NCBI GenBank assembly: GCA_017397885.1
Contig: JAFQHQ010000097.1
Location: forward strand, 1 to 42,148
Direction of reading: 5' to 3'
Source of the DNA: Clostridia bacterium
GTDB lineage: Bacteria; Bacillota; Clostridia; UMGS1810
Length of the DNA stretch: 42,148 bases
Notes under the pieces: model-generated
Told to the model about the DNA's origin: nothing
Seen by the model: the letters and a program-made list of their open reading frames with translations, nothing else
Database searches by the model: none
Position numbers and translations under genes: made by a program
Part shown: positions 24,541 through 33,110 of the stretch, in pieces
How the letters are laid out: each line of letters begins with the position of its first letter
Position numbering within the stretch: position 1 is the stretch's first letter

Positions 24541-24569
24541 ATTATACCACCGATGCAAATATAAGTCAA
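24541..24569 (-). promoter_or_regulatory. Promoter of the MBL-fold/thioesterase pair
   Basis: On the minus strand TTGACT (24569-24564), 17-nt spacer, TATAAT (24546-24541), 37 nt upstream of the ATG. Confidence 0.8.
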
Positions 24570-24683
24570 TTATATTTTGATTATTAACAACCAAATAATT
24601 TTTGTGTTATACACAAAATGCTGTTTTTTGTTTTTCAAACAGCTCGACTACAAACTCAATATTATCCGTATGGTAACAAAAAC

Positions 24684-24799
24684 CCGTCAAACGGCAGTAT
24701 TCTTAAGAGAGAAAACACCGTTTGACGGTTTTATTATACAAATTGTTTTTCGTTTTGTTTCCGATGGACCCAGGCAGGCTAACCTGCCCAAATCATCGG
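24684..24799. terminator. Terminator-like hairpins downstream of the stalk-domain protein
   Basis: CCGTCAAACGG (24684-24694) pairs perfectly with CCGTTTGACGG (24718-24728) around a 23-nt loop. T-rich tracts follow on both strands (GTTTTTGTT on minus). A second, imperfect hairpin sits nearer the gene: CCGATG/CATCGG (24761-24766, 24794-24799) enclosing GGCAGG/CCTGCC. Together they occupy most of the 24570-24828 gap, which holds no gene. Confidence 0.65.
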
Positions 24800-24828
24800 A
24801 AAAGTTTATGAAAAAAGTGTCAGGCAAA

Positions 24829-27132
24829 TTATTTATGTTCGGTGAATTTAAAGTTATCGATGTATGCAGTAAATGCACCTTCGTGGTCTGCTCTGAATCC
24901 CACATACGAAATGTTCTTGTCGGCAGGTCTCTCTGTGTAACCGCTTCTGTAATAATCGGAAGTGTTAACAAGAGTGCCGTCAACATAGAACTCACTCACT
25001 GCACTGCCGTCATCGGTGGGAGTGTACACAACCTTAACTGTGTGATAATCTTCCCATTTTGCAGTGCTTTTGAGTTGAGCAGATTTATCGGTGGTTCTTG
25101 TGAGAATGTAGTTGCCGTTGTTCTTTCTGAAGCCCATATTCACAGGGAAGAACACGGAACCGATTTCACTTACCATAAGAGCAGAGGTAGCTTTGTCAAC
25201 ATCAAATTTGATGTCATATTCGAGTGTAAAGCCTTTGCCGTTTGTTGTGCCCACATCAAAATAGCAAACCGGTCTCTCTCCGCCGGGGGAGTGAATGCGA
25301 AGTGATTTTTCGCCAATATACACGGGATCGTCCACAACTTGAACATCAAGGCTTGAACGAATTCCGACAGATTTATCAACATAGCCTACGGGCATATCGT
25401 CAAAGATGAAGTTTGCCTCTGAAAGGGGCTGTACTTTCTTGGTGGGTTCAACAGCCATAAGCTTTTCTTTGATGTCTGCGGCATCAAAGCGACCTGCGTA
25501 AATGGGCTGTGAGTCCATAAAGAGTGCGTTGAAAATGGTCTGTCTGAGGGCAACAATCATTGATGCACCACTCATTTCACCGTCAACAATACAAAGTCCG
25601 TGGTTTGACCCCTTGTTACCCGAAGCACCTTTTCCTGCGTAGTAGGTGTATGATCCGTCGGAAGTTTTGAGAGTTAAAATCCTCTCGGTTGTCATGTTGA
25701 TGATTTCCGGAAGCTTTTTGAGATATCTCTCATATGCCGCCTTATATTCGGGAACATTCATAACATCCTTTTGTGAATATAAAATGTTGCAGATAAGCGC
25801 CCAGGGGTTAACTATGTCACAGGCATGATAGACTTCTTCGTCGGAAAGCATGGTCTTGATTGTTGAATCAAGAGCTTTGTCAAAGTAAGGATAGGTAAGG
25901 TCTTTACCGTTCATACTTGGCCAATAGCTTTCGCCATAGTAACCGGAAATTTTATAGGTACCACTCATAGAGTCGAAGTCAATTTCTTCAATCCATTCGC
26001 CGCTTACCGGGTCTTTCTGCATAAGGAGACCGGTGTTGGGGCTGATGCGTGATTCGATGAGTTTTACTGTCAGGTCAAAATAGTCTTCACCTGCACTTCT
26101 TACTCTTCCAAGCTCCGAAAGAAGCGCCGAGCCTGCACCGTAGGGATTTGTCCAGTCAAGACCTTCGTTGAACCATTTTTCAAAATCCTTGTGAGAATTA
26201 TATTTGTTGTCAAAAAGCTCTGAGGCAGCCGCAGTTTCACTGCCTGCCTTTTGCTCTGCAAGTCGTTCACCCGAAGTTTTATAAAGAGGTTTTGCACCAA
26301 GCATCTTCAAAATTGATGATGCACCGGACTGCTGATAGTCTCTTTTGCTTGTGTTTATATACTGACCCCAGGGTTCTTCATACCAGTAGCCGTCTTCGTC
26401 AGACTGACCGGCTTGCGCAAATGCGATCATTTTTTCCTGCATTTCTTTGGTGAGGAAGGAATCCGGATCGGATTGGTCTATAATTTCAAGACGGGAAAGC
26501 ATACCGATGCAGTTTGCGGTTGCTTCACGGTCTGGCAAAAAGCCCACGGTGTCTTTTGCACTCTTTTTAAAATAGAATCCGCCGGATTCGGGATCGTAGA
26601 GATTGATAATCCAGTCGATAAGGTCTTCGGAATAACATTCGTTGTTGTAGCGTTCAATTGCCGCATAAGCCTCGGGAGAATAATCGGGCATAATTACAAC
26701 TCTTGATCTTCTGTAGTTGTCCCAGTGAACTCTGTAGCCGGAGCTTTCGGCAACAAAACGAACGGGAACCATTGTTCTGCCCGAAATTATTTCGGCAGGA
26801 ACATCAAGGGCAATTGCTTCACCGTTAGCGAAGGCTTCGGTGGAGCCAATGGTAAGCTCAATTGTTTTGTCTGCAGAAGTTGCAGTTACTTTTTGGGAAG
26901 CTTCGTCCCAGTTTACAGTCATTCCCATTGCTTCAAAAATTCCGCGCATGGGAACAAGGGTTCTGCCCTCTTTTAAAACCGGGGGCTGGTCAAATTTTAA
27001 AAGTGTACCGCAGAATGTGACCGATATTTCGTCCACATTGGCAGCCTTTGCCACGGTTTCACTCTGCACCATGGGAACGAGTGACAAAACCATTGTGAGG
27101 CAAAGAAGAAAAGATAAAAGTTTGTTTTTCAT
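24829..27132 (-). CDS. Exported protein: copper-amine-oxidase-N stalk domain, helical core, concanavalin-like C-terminus
   Basis: A 767-residue secreted protein. The signal peptide ends near AKAA. Residues about 35-145 form the tandem Cu_amine_oxidN1 stalk (GRTLVPMRGIFEAMGMTVNWD and GRTMVPVRFVAESSG), a wall- or polymer-associated module in Clostridia. The middle 150-560 is helical and could be an (alpha/alpha)n barrel of the glycosidase or polysaccharide-lyase type (LIDWIINLYDPESGGFYF, SGYYGESYWPSMNG). No catalytic residue is certain. The last about 190 residues look like a LamG/concanavalin module, with WEDYHTVKVVYTP, VSEFYVDGTLV and final YIDNFKF. GGAGG lies 6 nt before the ATG. The C-terminal module is related to that of the next exported protein. 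Confidence 0.75.
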   Translation of the reverse strand: MKNKLLSFLLCLTMVLSLVPMVQSETVAKAANVDEISVTFCGTLLKFDQPPVLKEGRTLVPMRGIFEAMGMTVNWDEASQKVTATSADKTIELTIGSTEAFANGEAIALDVPAEIISGRTMVPVRFVAESSGYRVHWDNYRRSRVVIMPDYSPEAYAAIERYNNECYSEDLIDWIINLYDPESGGFYFKKSAKDTVGFLPDREATANCIGMLSRLEIIDQSDPDSFLTKEMQEKMIAFAQAGQSDEDGYWYEEPWGQYINTSKRDYQQSGASSILKMLGAKPLYKTSGERLAEQKAGSETAAASELFDNKYNSHKDFEKWFNEGLDWTNPYGAGSALLSELGRVRSAGEDYFDLTVKLIESRISPNTGLLMQKDPVSGEWIEEIDFDSMSGTYKISGYYGESYWPSMNGKDLTYPYFDKALDSTIKTMLSDEEVYHACDIVNPWALICNILYSQKDVMNVPEYKAAYERYLKKLPEIINMTTERILTLKTSDGSYTYYAGKGASGNKGSNHGLCIVDGEMSGASMIVALRQTIFNALFMDSQPIYAGRFDAADIKEKLMAVEPTKKVQPLSEANFIFDDMPVGYVDKSVGIRSSLDVQVVDDPVYIGEKSLRIHSPGGERPVCYFDVGTTNGKGFTLEYDIKFDVDKATSALMVSEIGSVFFPVNMGFRKNNGNYILTRTTDKSAQLKSTAKWEDYHTVKVVYTPTDDGSAVSEFYVDGTLVNTSDYYRSGYTERPADKNISYVGFRADHEGAFTAYIDNFKFTEHK

Positions 27133-27207
27133 GTTTGACCTCCACATAGTGATAAGGGATTAGGGAATAGGGTTTAGAGTGATAAATTGGAGTTTGTAGG
27201 GGTGTTC

Positions 27208-27386
27208 GCAAACGAGGCTAAAGCGAAAGCCGCCCCTGCCTAAGGGGAGGTGGATTTGCCGTTAGGCAAAGACGGAGGGGTACGAAACGCAAAAGTATCA
27301 ACGCTTTCAGCAATACCCCTCAGTCAGTTTCGCTACGCTCACTGCCAGCTCCCCTTAGGCAGGGGAGCCTTTTGTCCTTGTGTTAA
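27208..27386. repeat. MITE-like element, copy A
   Basis: A 179-nt element about 97 percent identical (some five differences) to the reverse complement of 40944-41122. It has internal inverted repeats of 21 nt with one mismatch (27233-27253 and 27345-27365; core CTGCCTAAGGGGAG). Weaker similarity between the copies extends to about 27185 and 27412. It carries no transposase. A 61-codon open frame inside it is an accident of the repeat. Confidence 0.88.
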
Positions 27387-27418
27387 TCAGCCCGACAAAT
27401 CCCAATTCATCATATTAC

Positions 27419-28564
27419 TTATGCAGAAAATTTAACATTGTCAATATAGAACACAGCGTTTTCATCGCCCATATGTGAACCATCCTGATATGTGCCAATA
27501 TAAAGGTTTCTCGGAACATAGTTTTTGTCTGCAACCTTTGTTGCAAGACCGATTCCGTGGTAAAGGAGAACATCATCTACCCAGTAGTAATATTCACACG
27601 CATCGTCATTTCCTTCGCAGGGAGCATATGTGAGTTTGAAGTGATGCCATTTGCCGAAGAAGTCGGTGTTTGTATATTTATTTGCCAAAAGTGCACCGTA
27701 ACCGGAATTTGTGCAAAGCTGGTGTCTGTTTGTCTGTGAACCATTTGCTGCAGTTCTTATCTGAATCTGAGCATAAAATGTTGAACCAAACTGCAATCTG
27801 AAATACAGGTCTCTTTTGTCATAGGTTGTGGGATTACCTTCTTCATCGGTAGCAGTAACACGTCTTGAAAGAGCATTTGGCATATAGAAATCAAATTCCA
27901 CTGTTGAACTTGTTTTGTCAAGGAATTTGTTGATTGAAGGTCTGTAGGTTGTTCCTTCAATAAAGTTTGCAGCTGTAGAGCCTTTTGTTGCATCAAATTT
28001 TACAACCTTACCATTCTGACCCAACGGATCATTTACAATTGTAACTCTGTTACAGTCTTTACGTGCCTGCATAACTTCTGCATTCTTATTTGTAATTGCT
28101 GTATCAAGAGGATATTCTGTGTCATCTTCAAAATCATAAACAATATGAGTTGTTTTCTTTGGAAGTGCAACAGATGTTGAAAGAGGAGTAATGGTTGTAC
28201 CGTTCCAAGCAAAAGCCTTAACCACACTTTCTTCTGTTATGTCAAAAGCTTCGGTTATAACCGGAGTATCTGCCTTGTCGGATGTTACGGTTGCAACTTT
28301 GACAGCTTCAAGCTGATTGCCCGAAGCATATTTTGCAAAATATAGGTTTATACTCTCGGAATTTTCAAACGCAGCTGCAGGAACAACAACCTGTGCAGCT
28401 GCTTTACCTTCTTCTGTGGATGTCATTTCTCTGTAAACGGGAGTTTCACTGTTTGCAGGAATGATTTCTTTTACAATTGTCAGGTCTGTGTTTGTTTCCG
28501 CCATAGCAGAAAAACATGGAACCATCATTGCAATTGCCAATACAAAAATCAAAAACTTTTTCAT
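27419..28564 (-). CDS. Secreted protein with C-terminal concanavalin/LamG-like domain
   Basis: A 381-residue exported protein. The signal peptide ends at AMA/E (about residue 21). Residues about 25-140 are a beta-sandwich-like region of unknown family (NSESINLYFAKYASGN, VVKAFAWNGTTITPL). The C-terminal about 230 residues resemble a concanavalin/LamG fold, starting HIVYDFEDDTEYPL and closing KWHHFKLTYAP, YYYWVDDVLLYHG and FYIDNVKFSA. This matches in layout the end of the 24829-27132 protein. There is no SLH or sortase motif, so the anchoring mode is open; it may be free or bind glycan. ATG at 28564 is fixed by AAAGGAGAG. Copy A of the MITE-like element begins a few bases after its stop. Confidence 0.75.
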   Translation of the reverse strand: MKKFLIFVLAIAMMVPCFSAMAETNTDLTIVKEIIPANSETPVYREMTSTEEGKAAAQVVVPAAAFENSESINLYFAKYASGNQLEAVKVATVTSDKADTPVITEAFDITEESVVKAFAWNGTTITPLSTSVALPKKTTHIVYDFEDDTEYPLDTAITNKNAEVMQARKDCNRVTIVNDPLGQNGKVVKFDATKGSTAANFIEGTTYRPSINKFLDKTSSTVEFDFYMPNALSRRVTATDEEGNPTTYDKRDLYFRLQFGSTFYAQIQIRTAANGSQTNRHQLCTNSGYGALLANKYTNTDFFGKWHHFKLTYAPCEGNDDACEYYYWVDDVLLYHGIGLATKVADKNYVPRNLYIGTYQDGSHMGDENAVFYIDNVKFSA

Positions 28565-28619
28565 TAAAATCTCTCCTTTAACATTTTTATATAACATATA
28601 ATTATGTACGCATTAACAC

Positions 28620-28800
28620 CCGTGCGTAAATTCGCATATGTTTTGCACGGCAAACAAATTCTGTTTTTTTGACGAGTCGAATAACGCCAATTTCGTTATT
28701 TGACCGTTAAAAATCAGGATTTGTCCGAGCAAAACAACAGCGACGGGCGGTGGTAAAGGAGGCTGCCTGTAGAAGCCTCCTTTGAAAAAGTGTTTGAGAA
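28620..28800. other. Structured intergenic stretch between two exported-protein genes
   Basis: Three inverted repeats in 170 nt. CCGTGC/GCACGG lies at 28620-28625 and 28645-28650. An 11-bp stem with one mismatch pairs 28676-28686 with 28694-28704. AAAGGAGGC/GCCTCCTTT lies around 28756-28784. No gene or ribosome site is evident. It may be a repeat family member or a long leader for the gene starting at 28564. Confidence 0.5.
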
Positions 28801-28838
28801 CATTTTTCAAAAGAAATGCTTGAGAAACCTTTCTCAAA

Positions 28839-28860
28839 AACCATCGGCATTTTCATGCCG
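28839..28860 (-). terminator. Terminator of the large SLH gene
   Basis: On the minus strand CGGCAT pairs with ATGCCG (28855-28860 and 28845-28850) around 4 nt and is followed by ATGGTTTTTGAG, directly after the stop at 28862. Confidence 0.65.
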
Positions 28861-28861
28861 T

Positions 28862-31822
28862 TTACTTTCCTTCTGTGTAACCTTCCCAATAACCAAGAAC
28901 AGGTTCTTTGTGTTTAATTACAATCAAATCTTCGAAAGAACCGTAACGGCTACGGAGAACATATGTATATCTGTCATCTTCAATGAGATCGTCTTTTGTT
29001 GCAAGTCTTACTGTTTCGTTGGCTTCGTCATAGAAGTAGAAGCCTCCGTTTATAACACCCGGAGTGTTAACCAGCTTTTCGGTAATAGATTCACCGGTAG
29101 CTTCAAGGGGACCGTGATTGAGCATTGGTCTTGAACCGCTCATATACACTGTGCGCACATGCATAACTGTGCATGCGTTTCCTGTCCAGAAGCAATACGG
29201 ATAGGTTCTGAGTGTGCCCGGGTCACCGGTTTCACCATTGGAGAATACCCATTCTGCAAATTCATCTCCTCCAAGGAGATACTCACGGTTAGGTCTTACT
29301 GTGTTTTTAAACGAAATGTTACGTTTGTCGGCATTCTTACCGAATTGTGCATCAAGCCATTCTGCATCCTGATAGAGAGTGTAGACCTTAAAGAGGTTTA
29401 CAATCATTCCTGTTGCATCCTGGGCAATTCTTATGATGTCGCCTGATTTGATTTCAAGAAGCTTGGGATCGTCCTTAAATGCTTGTGCATCGGTTTTGAC
29501 GAAAAGCTTTGCCTCTTTGCCTTTGTACATACCGCTAAGTCTTGTACCCGGCATTCCGTCATCATCGAGAGCCTGACCAACCGACTCTACCAAGAACAGA
29601 TGTTGTGTAGGATTTACCGAGCTTGTGGCTCCTTCGGTTATGATGAAGCTTGCCACCTTTTGTGCATCAACGTCATAGAGCTTAACTCCGGCACCATCGG
29701 TAAAACGCTTATCGTTGGGCCAGTCGGTTGTGGGTGTATAAATATCAAATGCTTTTTCAAGGTCGGACCATGAGTTTATTCCCATATAGAAGCTTGCCCA
29801 AAGCTTTGGATTGGGAATCTGAATGCCGATTGTGCCTTTTAAGTCATAATCGTTACCGAGAACACCGGAATTTTTGTAGATAAAGTTGTGTTCTGCACCG
29901 CCGGGATTTTTGCCATAGCCCCAATAGTCGAGGTCGAGGGTGAAGCCTTCTTCTTCCATGCCTGTACCGCCGTGGTCATAGCAGTTATTTCTTGCGGTTT
30001 CTATTTCGGTGACTTCGCCTGCATCATTGAGCTTATATTTGATAAGCTGATTTTTGATAGCAGTAAAGGTTCTGATGTCAGGCTTTTTGGGATCGTCACT
30101 TATGTCTATTTCATAAGTTGTCATAAAGCTTTCAACAAGACTCGTACCGTCAAAAGCAACTCCCGATTCATTTTTTGAGCTTCCGTTAACCGAAACCTTG
30201 TCGGCTGTCTGAACCGTGATGAATTCTCCGCTTGGAGTAAAGAGCATAATCTGAGCATTCTGACCTGCATTGAGTCCCTTGCCCGATGCTTTTATCTGAC
30301 AAAGATAACCGTAGTCAAGACCGGAGGTCTGCGAAAGCAGATAGCCTGCGGCATTCAGATATTTATCAAAAAGAATTGTGATTTCTTTGCCGAGAAGGTC
30401 TGATGTGAATTTATCCTGATTCTGCTTAACAATGTTATATTTTTCGCCTTTGATTTCAAGGTAATCGGCTCCCATTCCGTCAAGAGTGCCTCTTGCTCTT
30501 TTGTAGCCGATTTCAACGGAAATGTAGTTGCCGTCTTCGCTCTTTGTTACCGTGAGAACATCGTTAACCTTAATATCCGAAACACTAACTTCAACGCCGT
30601 CTTTCAGAACCGTAAATACAAGTTCATCATTGATGGCAGTGTCAAGACGGAGATCTTCCCGGTTGTAGAGGTCTTTGACAAATCCGTTTGCAGGTCTGAC
30701 CTCTTCAACAACATATGTTTCACTTTCGGTAACATAAACCGCATCTGCTTTTTTGTTGCCGTCGGAGTCCACAAGGCGTACAGCACCGTTTTCGGGTTTG
30801 AAAAGGTTGTCTGTGGGAGCAGATGTATATTTTTTGAAGTTATAAAAAATATTTGCCGCATCTTCCACGGTAACATATTTTGCTTTGTCACTGCCGTCTT
30901 CATAGTAATATACTTTTTCTTTTGTGGTGGAATCGTCAAGAGCTTCGGATGGGATTTCCCATTCATTATAATTTTCGTCAAGACTTACCATAAGAAGTGT
31001 ACGTTTTGCAGATGACTCTTCCTTATAATAGGCATTGACTTTGCAACCCACATATTTTGATGCTCCGCATCCGTTTTCAAGATAGCGTACATTGTCGATT
31101 GTAACATAACCTGCTTCCTCACCTTCGCCACCCATAACATTTGTGATGGCATTGGAGGTAACAGTTCCTTCAACCGTTAAAACCTTCATCCATTTTGTGA
31201 GAGGATTTTCACCGTCAACAGTCACATAGCTTTCGGTGGGATAGCTTTCGGGCTGAAGTATTTCGATTTCAAGACAGTTATAAACCATCTGAGCCGCCTG
31301 ATCCCATGTGAGAGGTGAATTTGCATCAAGCGCCAGTTCATCAAACACGCCGATGTTTCCTGCAACAATGGTGTAGCCGGCAGGATAACCGCCTTTTACA
31401 ATTGCATGGGGCTCATAGCCCAGAATGGAAACAAGAATTTTTGATGCTCTTCCGGAAGTGATATTTTCCGCATATCCAAGGGTGCCGTCTCCATAGCCGG
31501 AAACAATTCCCATGTTGGTGGCATGAATAACTTCACTATAGTATTTTTCACTGTCGGTCACATCGCTATATGGCGATGAAGTGCTTGCAGGCACACCTGT
31601 TATACCCGTAAGCTTCATTGCAAGACCGAGAAATTCGCCAAACTTGATTTTTTCTGCCCCGGAAAATTCTTCACCGAGCATATCAAGACGCTTAAGTGTC
31701 TGAACGGCTTTTGCATGGCTTACATCCGATGCTTCACCTTCACCGGCAAAAGCTGCAAAGGGAACAAAGGTTGTAACAAGAAGTGCCGTCACAAGAAATG
31801 TGATAAGGATTTTTCTTTTCAT
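28862..31822 (-). CDS. Large S-layer-type protein with N-terminal SLH domains
   Basis: A 986-residue exported protein. The signal peptide ends near AAFA. SLH repeats occupy about 35-190: a degenerate first (KAVQTLKRLDMLGEEFSG), a clear second (YSDVTDSEKYYSEVIHATNMG with GYGDGTLGYAENITSGRAS) and a third ending WDQAAQMVYNCLEI. The remaining about 780 residues are beta-rich, with repeated small domains (VLTVEGTVTSNAITNV, DEWGY-like segments, GKEITILFDKYLNAAGYLL). The overall plan is that of clostridial S-layer homology proteins. No enzyme motif was recognised. Two starts are possible: ATG 31828 (GGAGG only 4-5 nt away) or ATG 31822 (10 nt away); the signal peptide is the same. It may be a structural surface-layer protein. 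Confidence 0.8.
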   Translation of the reverse strand: MKRKILITFLVTALLVTTFVPFAAFAGEGEASDVSHAKAVQTLKRLDMLGEEFSGAEKIKFGEFLGLAMKLTGITGVPASTSSPYSDVTDSEKYYSEVIHATNMGIVSGYGDGTLGYAENITSGRASKILVSILGYEPHAIVKGGYPAGYTIVAGNIGVFDELALDANSPLTWDQAAQMVYNCLEIEILQPESYPTESYVTVDGENPLTKWMKVLTVEGTVTSNAITNVMGGEGEEAGYVTIDNVRYLENGCGASKYVGCKVNAYYKEESSAKRTLLMVSLDENYNEWEIPSEALDDSTTKEKVYYYEDGSDKAKYVTVEDAANIFYNFKKYTSAPTDNLFKPENGAVRLVDSDGNKKADAVYVTESETYVVEEVRPANGFVKDLYNREDLRLDTAINDELVFTVLKDGVEVSVSDIKVNDVLTVTKSEDGNYISVEIGYKRARGTLDGMGADYLEIKGEKYNIVKQNQDKFTSDLLGKEITILFDKYLNAAGYLLSQTSGLDYGYLCQIKASGKGLNAGQNAQIMLFTPSGEFITVQTADKVSVNGSSKNESGVAFDGTSLVESFMTTYEIDISDDPKKPDIRTFTAIKNQLIKYKLNDAGEVTEIETARNNCYDHGGTGMEEEGFTLDLDYWGYGKNPGGAEHNFIYKNSGVLGNDYDLKGTIGIQIPNPKLWASFYMGINSWSDLEKAFDIYTPTTDWPNDKRFTDGAGVKLYDVDAQKVASFIITEGATSSVNPTQHLFLVESVGQALDDDGMPGTRLSGMYKGKEAKLFVKTDAQAFKDDPKLLEIKSGDIIRIAQDATGMIVNLFKVYTLYQDAEWLDAQFGKNADKRNISFKNTVRPNREYLLGGDEFAEWVFSNGETGDPGTLRTYPYCFWTGNACTVMHVRTVYMSGSRPMLNHGPLEATGESITEKLVNTPGVINGGFYFYDEANETVRLATKDDLIEDDRYTYVLRSRYGSFEDLIVIKHKEPVLGYWEGYTEGK

Positions 31823-32016
31823 AAGCATTAGTCCTCCTGTATTTGATAACTCAATTATACAATACAATTTTTGCTTTGGGTAGTCGTTTTAAGACATGTT
31901 TTAAAGCCATGGTCTTGTTTATACACATTTTTTCAAAAAATTATAGACAAATCCAACATAAAATGTTAAAATTACATTGCAGTCTTAAATATTATTGCTT
32001 AAAATCGCAAAATACG

Positions 32017-32160
32017 CAATGTCGTCAACTTAACACACAATATCTCTCTTTTGTCATGTTGAGCGAAGCCGCAGGCGAAGTCGAAACATCTAAAAATAAG
32101 ATCCTTCGATTACGCTATCGCTTCACTCAGGATGACATTAGACTTAAGTTGACGATATTG
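32017..32160. repeat. MITE-like element upstream of the AraC-comM pair
   Basis: Terminal inverted repeats of 17 nt with one mismatch lie at 32017-32033 and 32144-32160 (core GTCAACTTAA). Inside is a second imperfect inverted repeat of the widespread type with TGAGCGAAGC and CTTCACTCAGGATGACA. It is 144 nt long with no coding capacity. It ends about 11 nt before the ribosome binding site of the AraC gene, so the promoter must lie in or upstream of it. Confidence 0.75.
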
Positions 32161-32183
32161 GCAAAACACGGGAGGTGAAAAGA

Positions 32184-33110
32184 TTGGATATACCCTCAAA
32201 AAATGATATGGTGATTGAAAACGTCATTTGTATTGAAGATGTGAAATTCACGCTTATGTGGGATCTTGGAGTTGTTGAGCTTCACCTTCCAAAAGAAAAT
32301 TATTTTTATAACGAGGATTATATTGTTCCCATTCATTTTCACAACCATTATGAGCTCTTATATACCGATGTTCCGCTGGATTTTATATATGAAGACGAAG
32401 TGCACCATTATGATGAAGGCTATCTCATTGTTAATCCCCCGGGAAAAAGGCATGTTATGCGAAAGGGACTTCATCCGCGCAAACGCGGATTAAACTCATC
32501 ATTGTCTTTTATCATAAAAAAAATTCCGGTTACATCGGACATTCCGCTTTTTGACATTTTAACATCTCTTTTTAAAGACGGTTATGCCGAAAAGATTTCA
32601 CCAAAGGCAGGCGAAATCATAAACCGTTTTGACCCTGACCAGAAAGACACCGTAGCGCACGACCGGTTTAAAATGTCACTTATGCTTCACGAACTTGTTA
32701 TGATGATAATTAATTCATCATCAAAATCTGTCGAATACAAAAACAGTGTAAATATTTCCGACTCCAATGCTACCCGTGCATACAAAATAAACATGATAAT
32801 AAACAATCTTTTCAATCAGGATATTATTACCATTGATTCGGTGGCAAAGAAAATGAAGCTCTCGTCAAGGCAGATAAGCCGTATCATCCGTTCACAGTAT
32901 GATTGCACTTTCAAGGAGCTTGTCACAAAGCGACGTATGGAGAGAGCATCATATCTTCTTTTGAATTCCGAAAAAACCGTAGCAGAAATTGCCGGTGAAG
33001 TGGGATACAACGCATCAAAGGGATTTTATAATGCATTCAAAAAATATTACGGATGTTTGCCTACGGAATACAGAAAAAATATACAAATTAATGAGGTGAA
33101 TGAGCATTGA
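32184..33110 (+). CDS. AraC family transcriptional regulator, TTG start
   Basis: A 308-residue regulator. Its N-terminal cupin-like part has VPIHFHNHYELLYTD and YDEGYLIVNPPGKRHVM. The C-terminal double HTH is ITIDSVAKKMKLSSRQISRI and KTVAEIAGEVGYNASKGFYN, closing FKKYYGCLPTEYRK. The TTG at 32184 is the best start: GGAGGTG (32171-32177) lies 6 nt upstream, whereas the in-frame GTG at 32175 is inside that site. The stop overlaps the TTG start of comM by 4 nt. A sugar or envelope signal ligand is likely but unknown. A MITE-like element lies immediately upstream. Confidence 0.87.
   Translation: MDIPSKNDMVIENVICIEDVKFTLMWDLGVVELHLPKENYFYNEDYIVPIHFHNHYELLYTDVPLDFIYEDEVHHYDEGYLIVNPPGKRHVMRKGLHPRKRGLNSSLSFIIKKIPVTSDIPLFDILTSLFKDGYAEKISPKAGEIINRFDPDQKDTVAHDRFKMSLMLHELVMMIINSSSKSVEYKNSVNISDSNATRAYKINMIINNLFNQDIITIDSVAKKMKLSSRQISRIIRSQYDCTFKELVTKRRMERASYLLLNSEKTVAEIAGEVGYNASKGFYNAFKKYYGCLPTEYRKNIQINEVNEH

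Noticed and set aside
24761-24799. Riboswitch-like folded element (possible c-di-GMP type)
   Set aside because: It lies downstream of the gene in its own direction, and the conserved bases of known riboswitches were not found; it is a plain imperfect hairpin.
27250-27435. Open frame encoding MDLPLGKDGGV..., also seen at 40823-41080 on the opposite strand
   Set aside because: Both lie on the two copies of the MITE-like element and owe their similarity to it; no ribosome binding site and repeat-derived composition.
28613-28889. Two overlapping small open frames on the minus strand with Pro/Arg-rich products
   Set aside because: They run through three inverted repeats and have no ribosome binding site; better explained as structured noncoding DNA.
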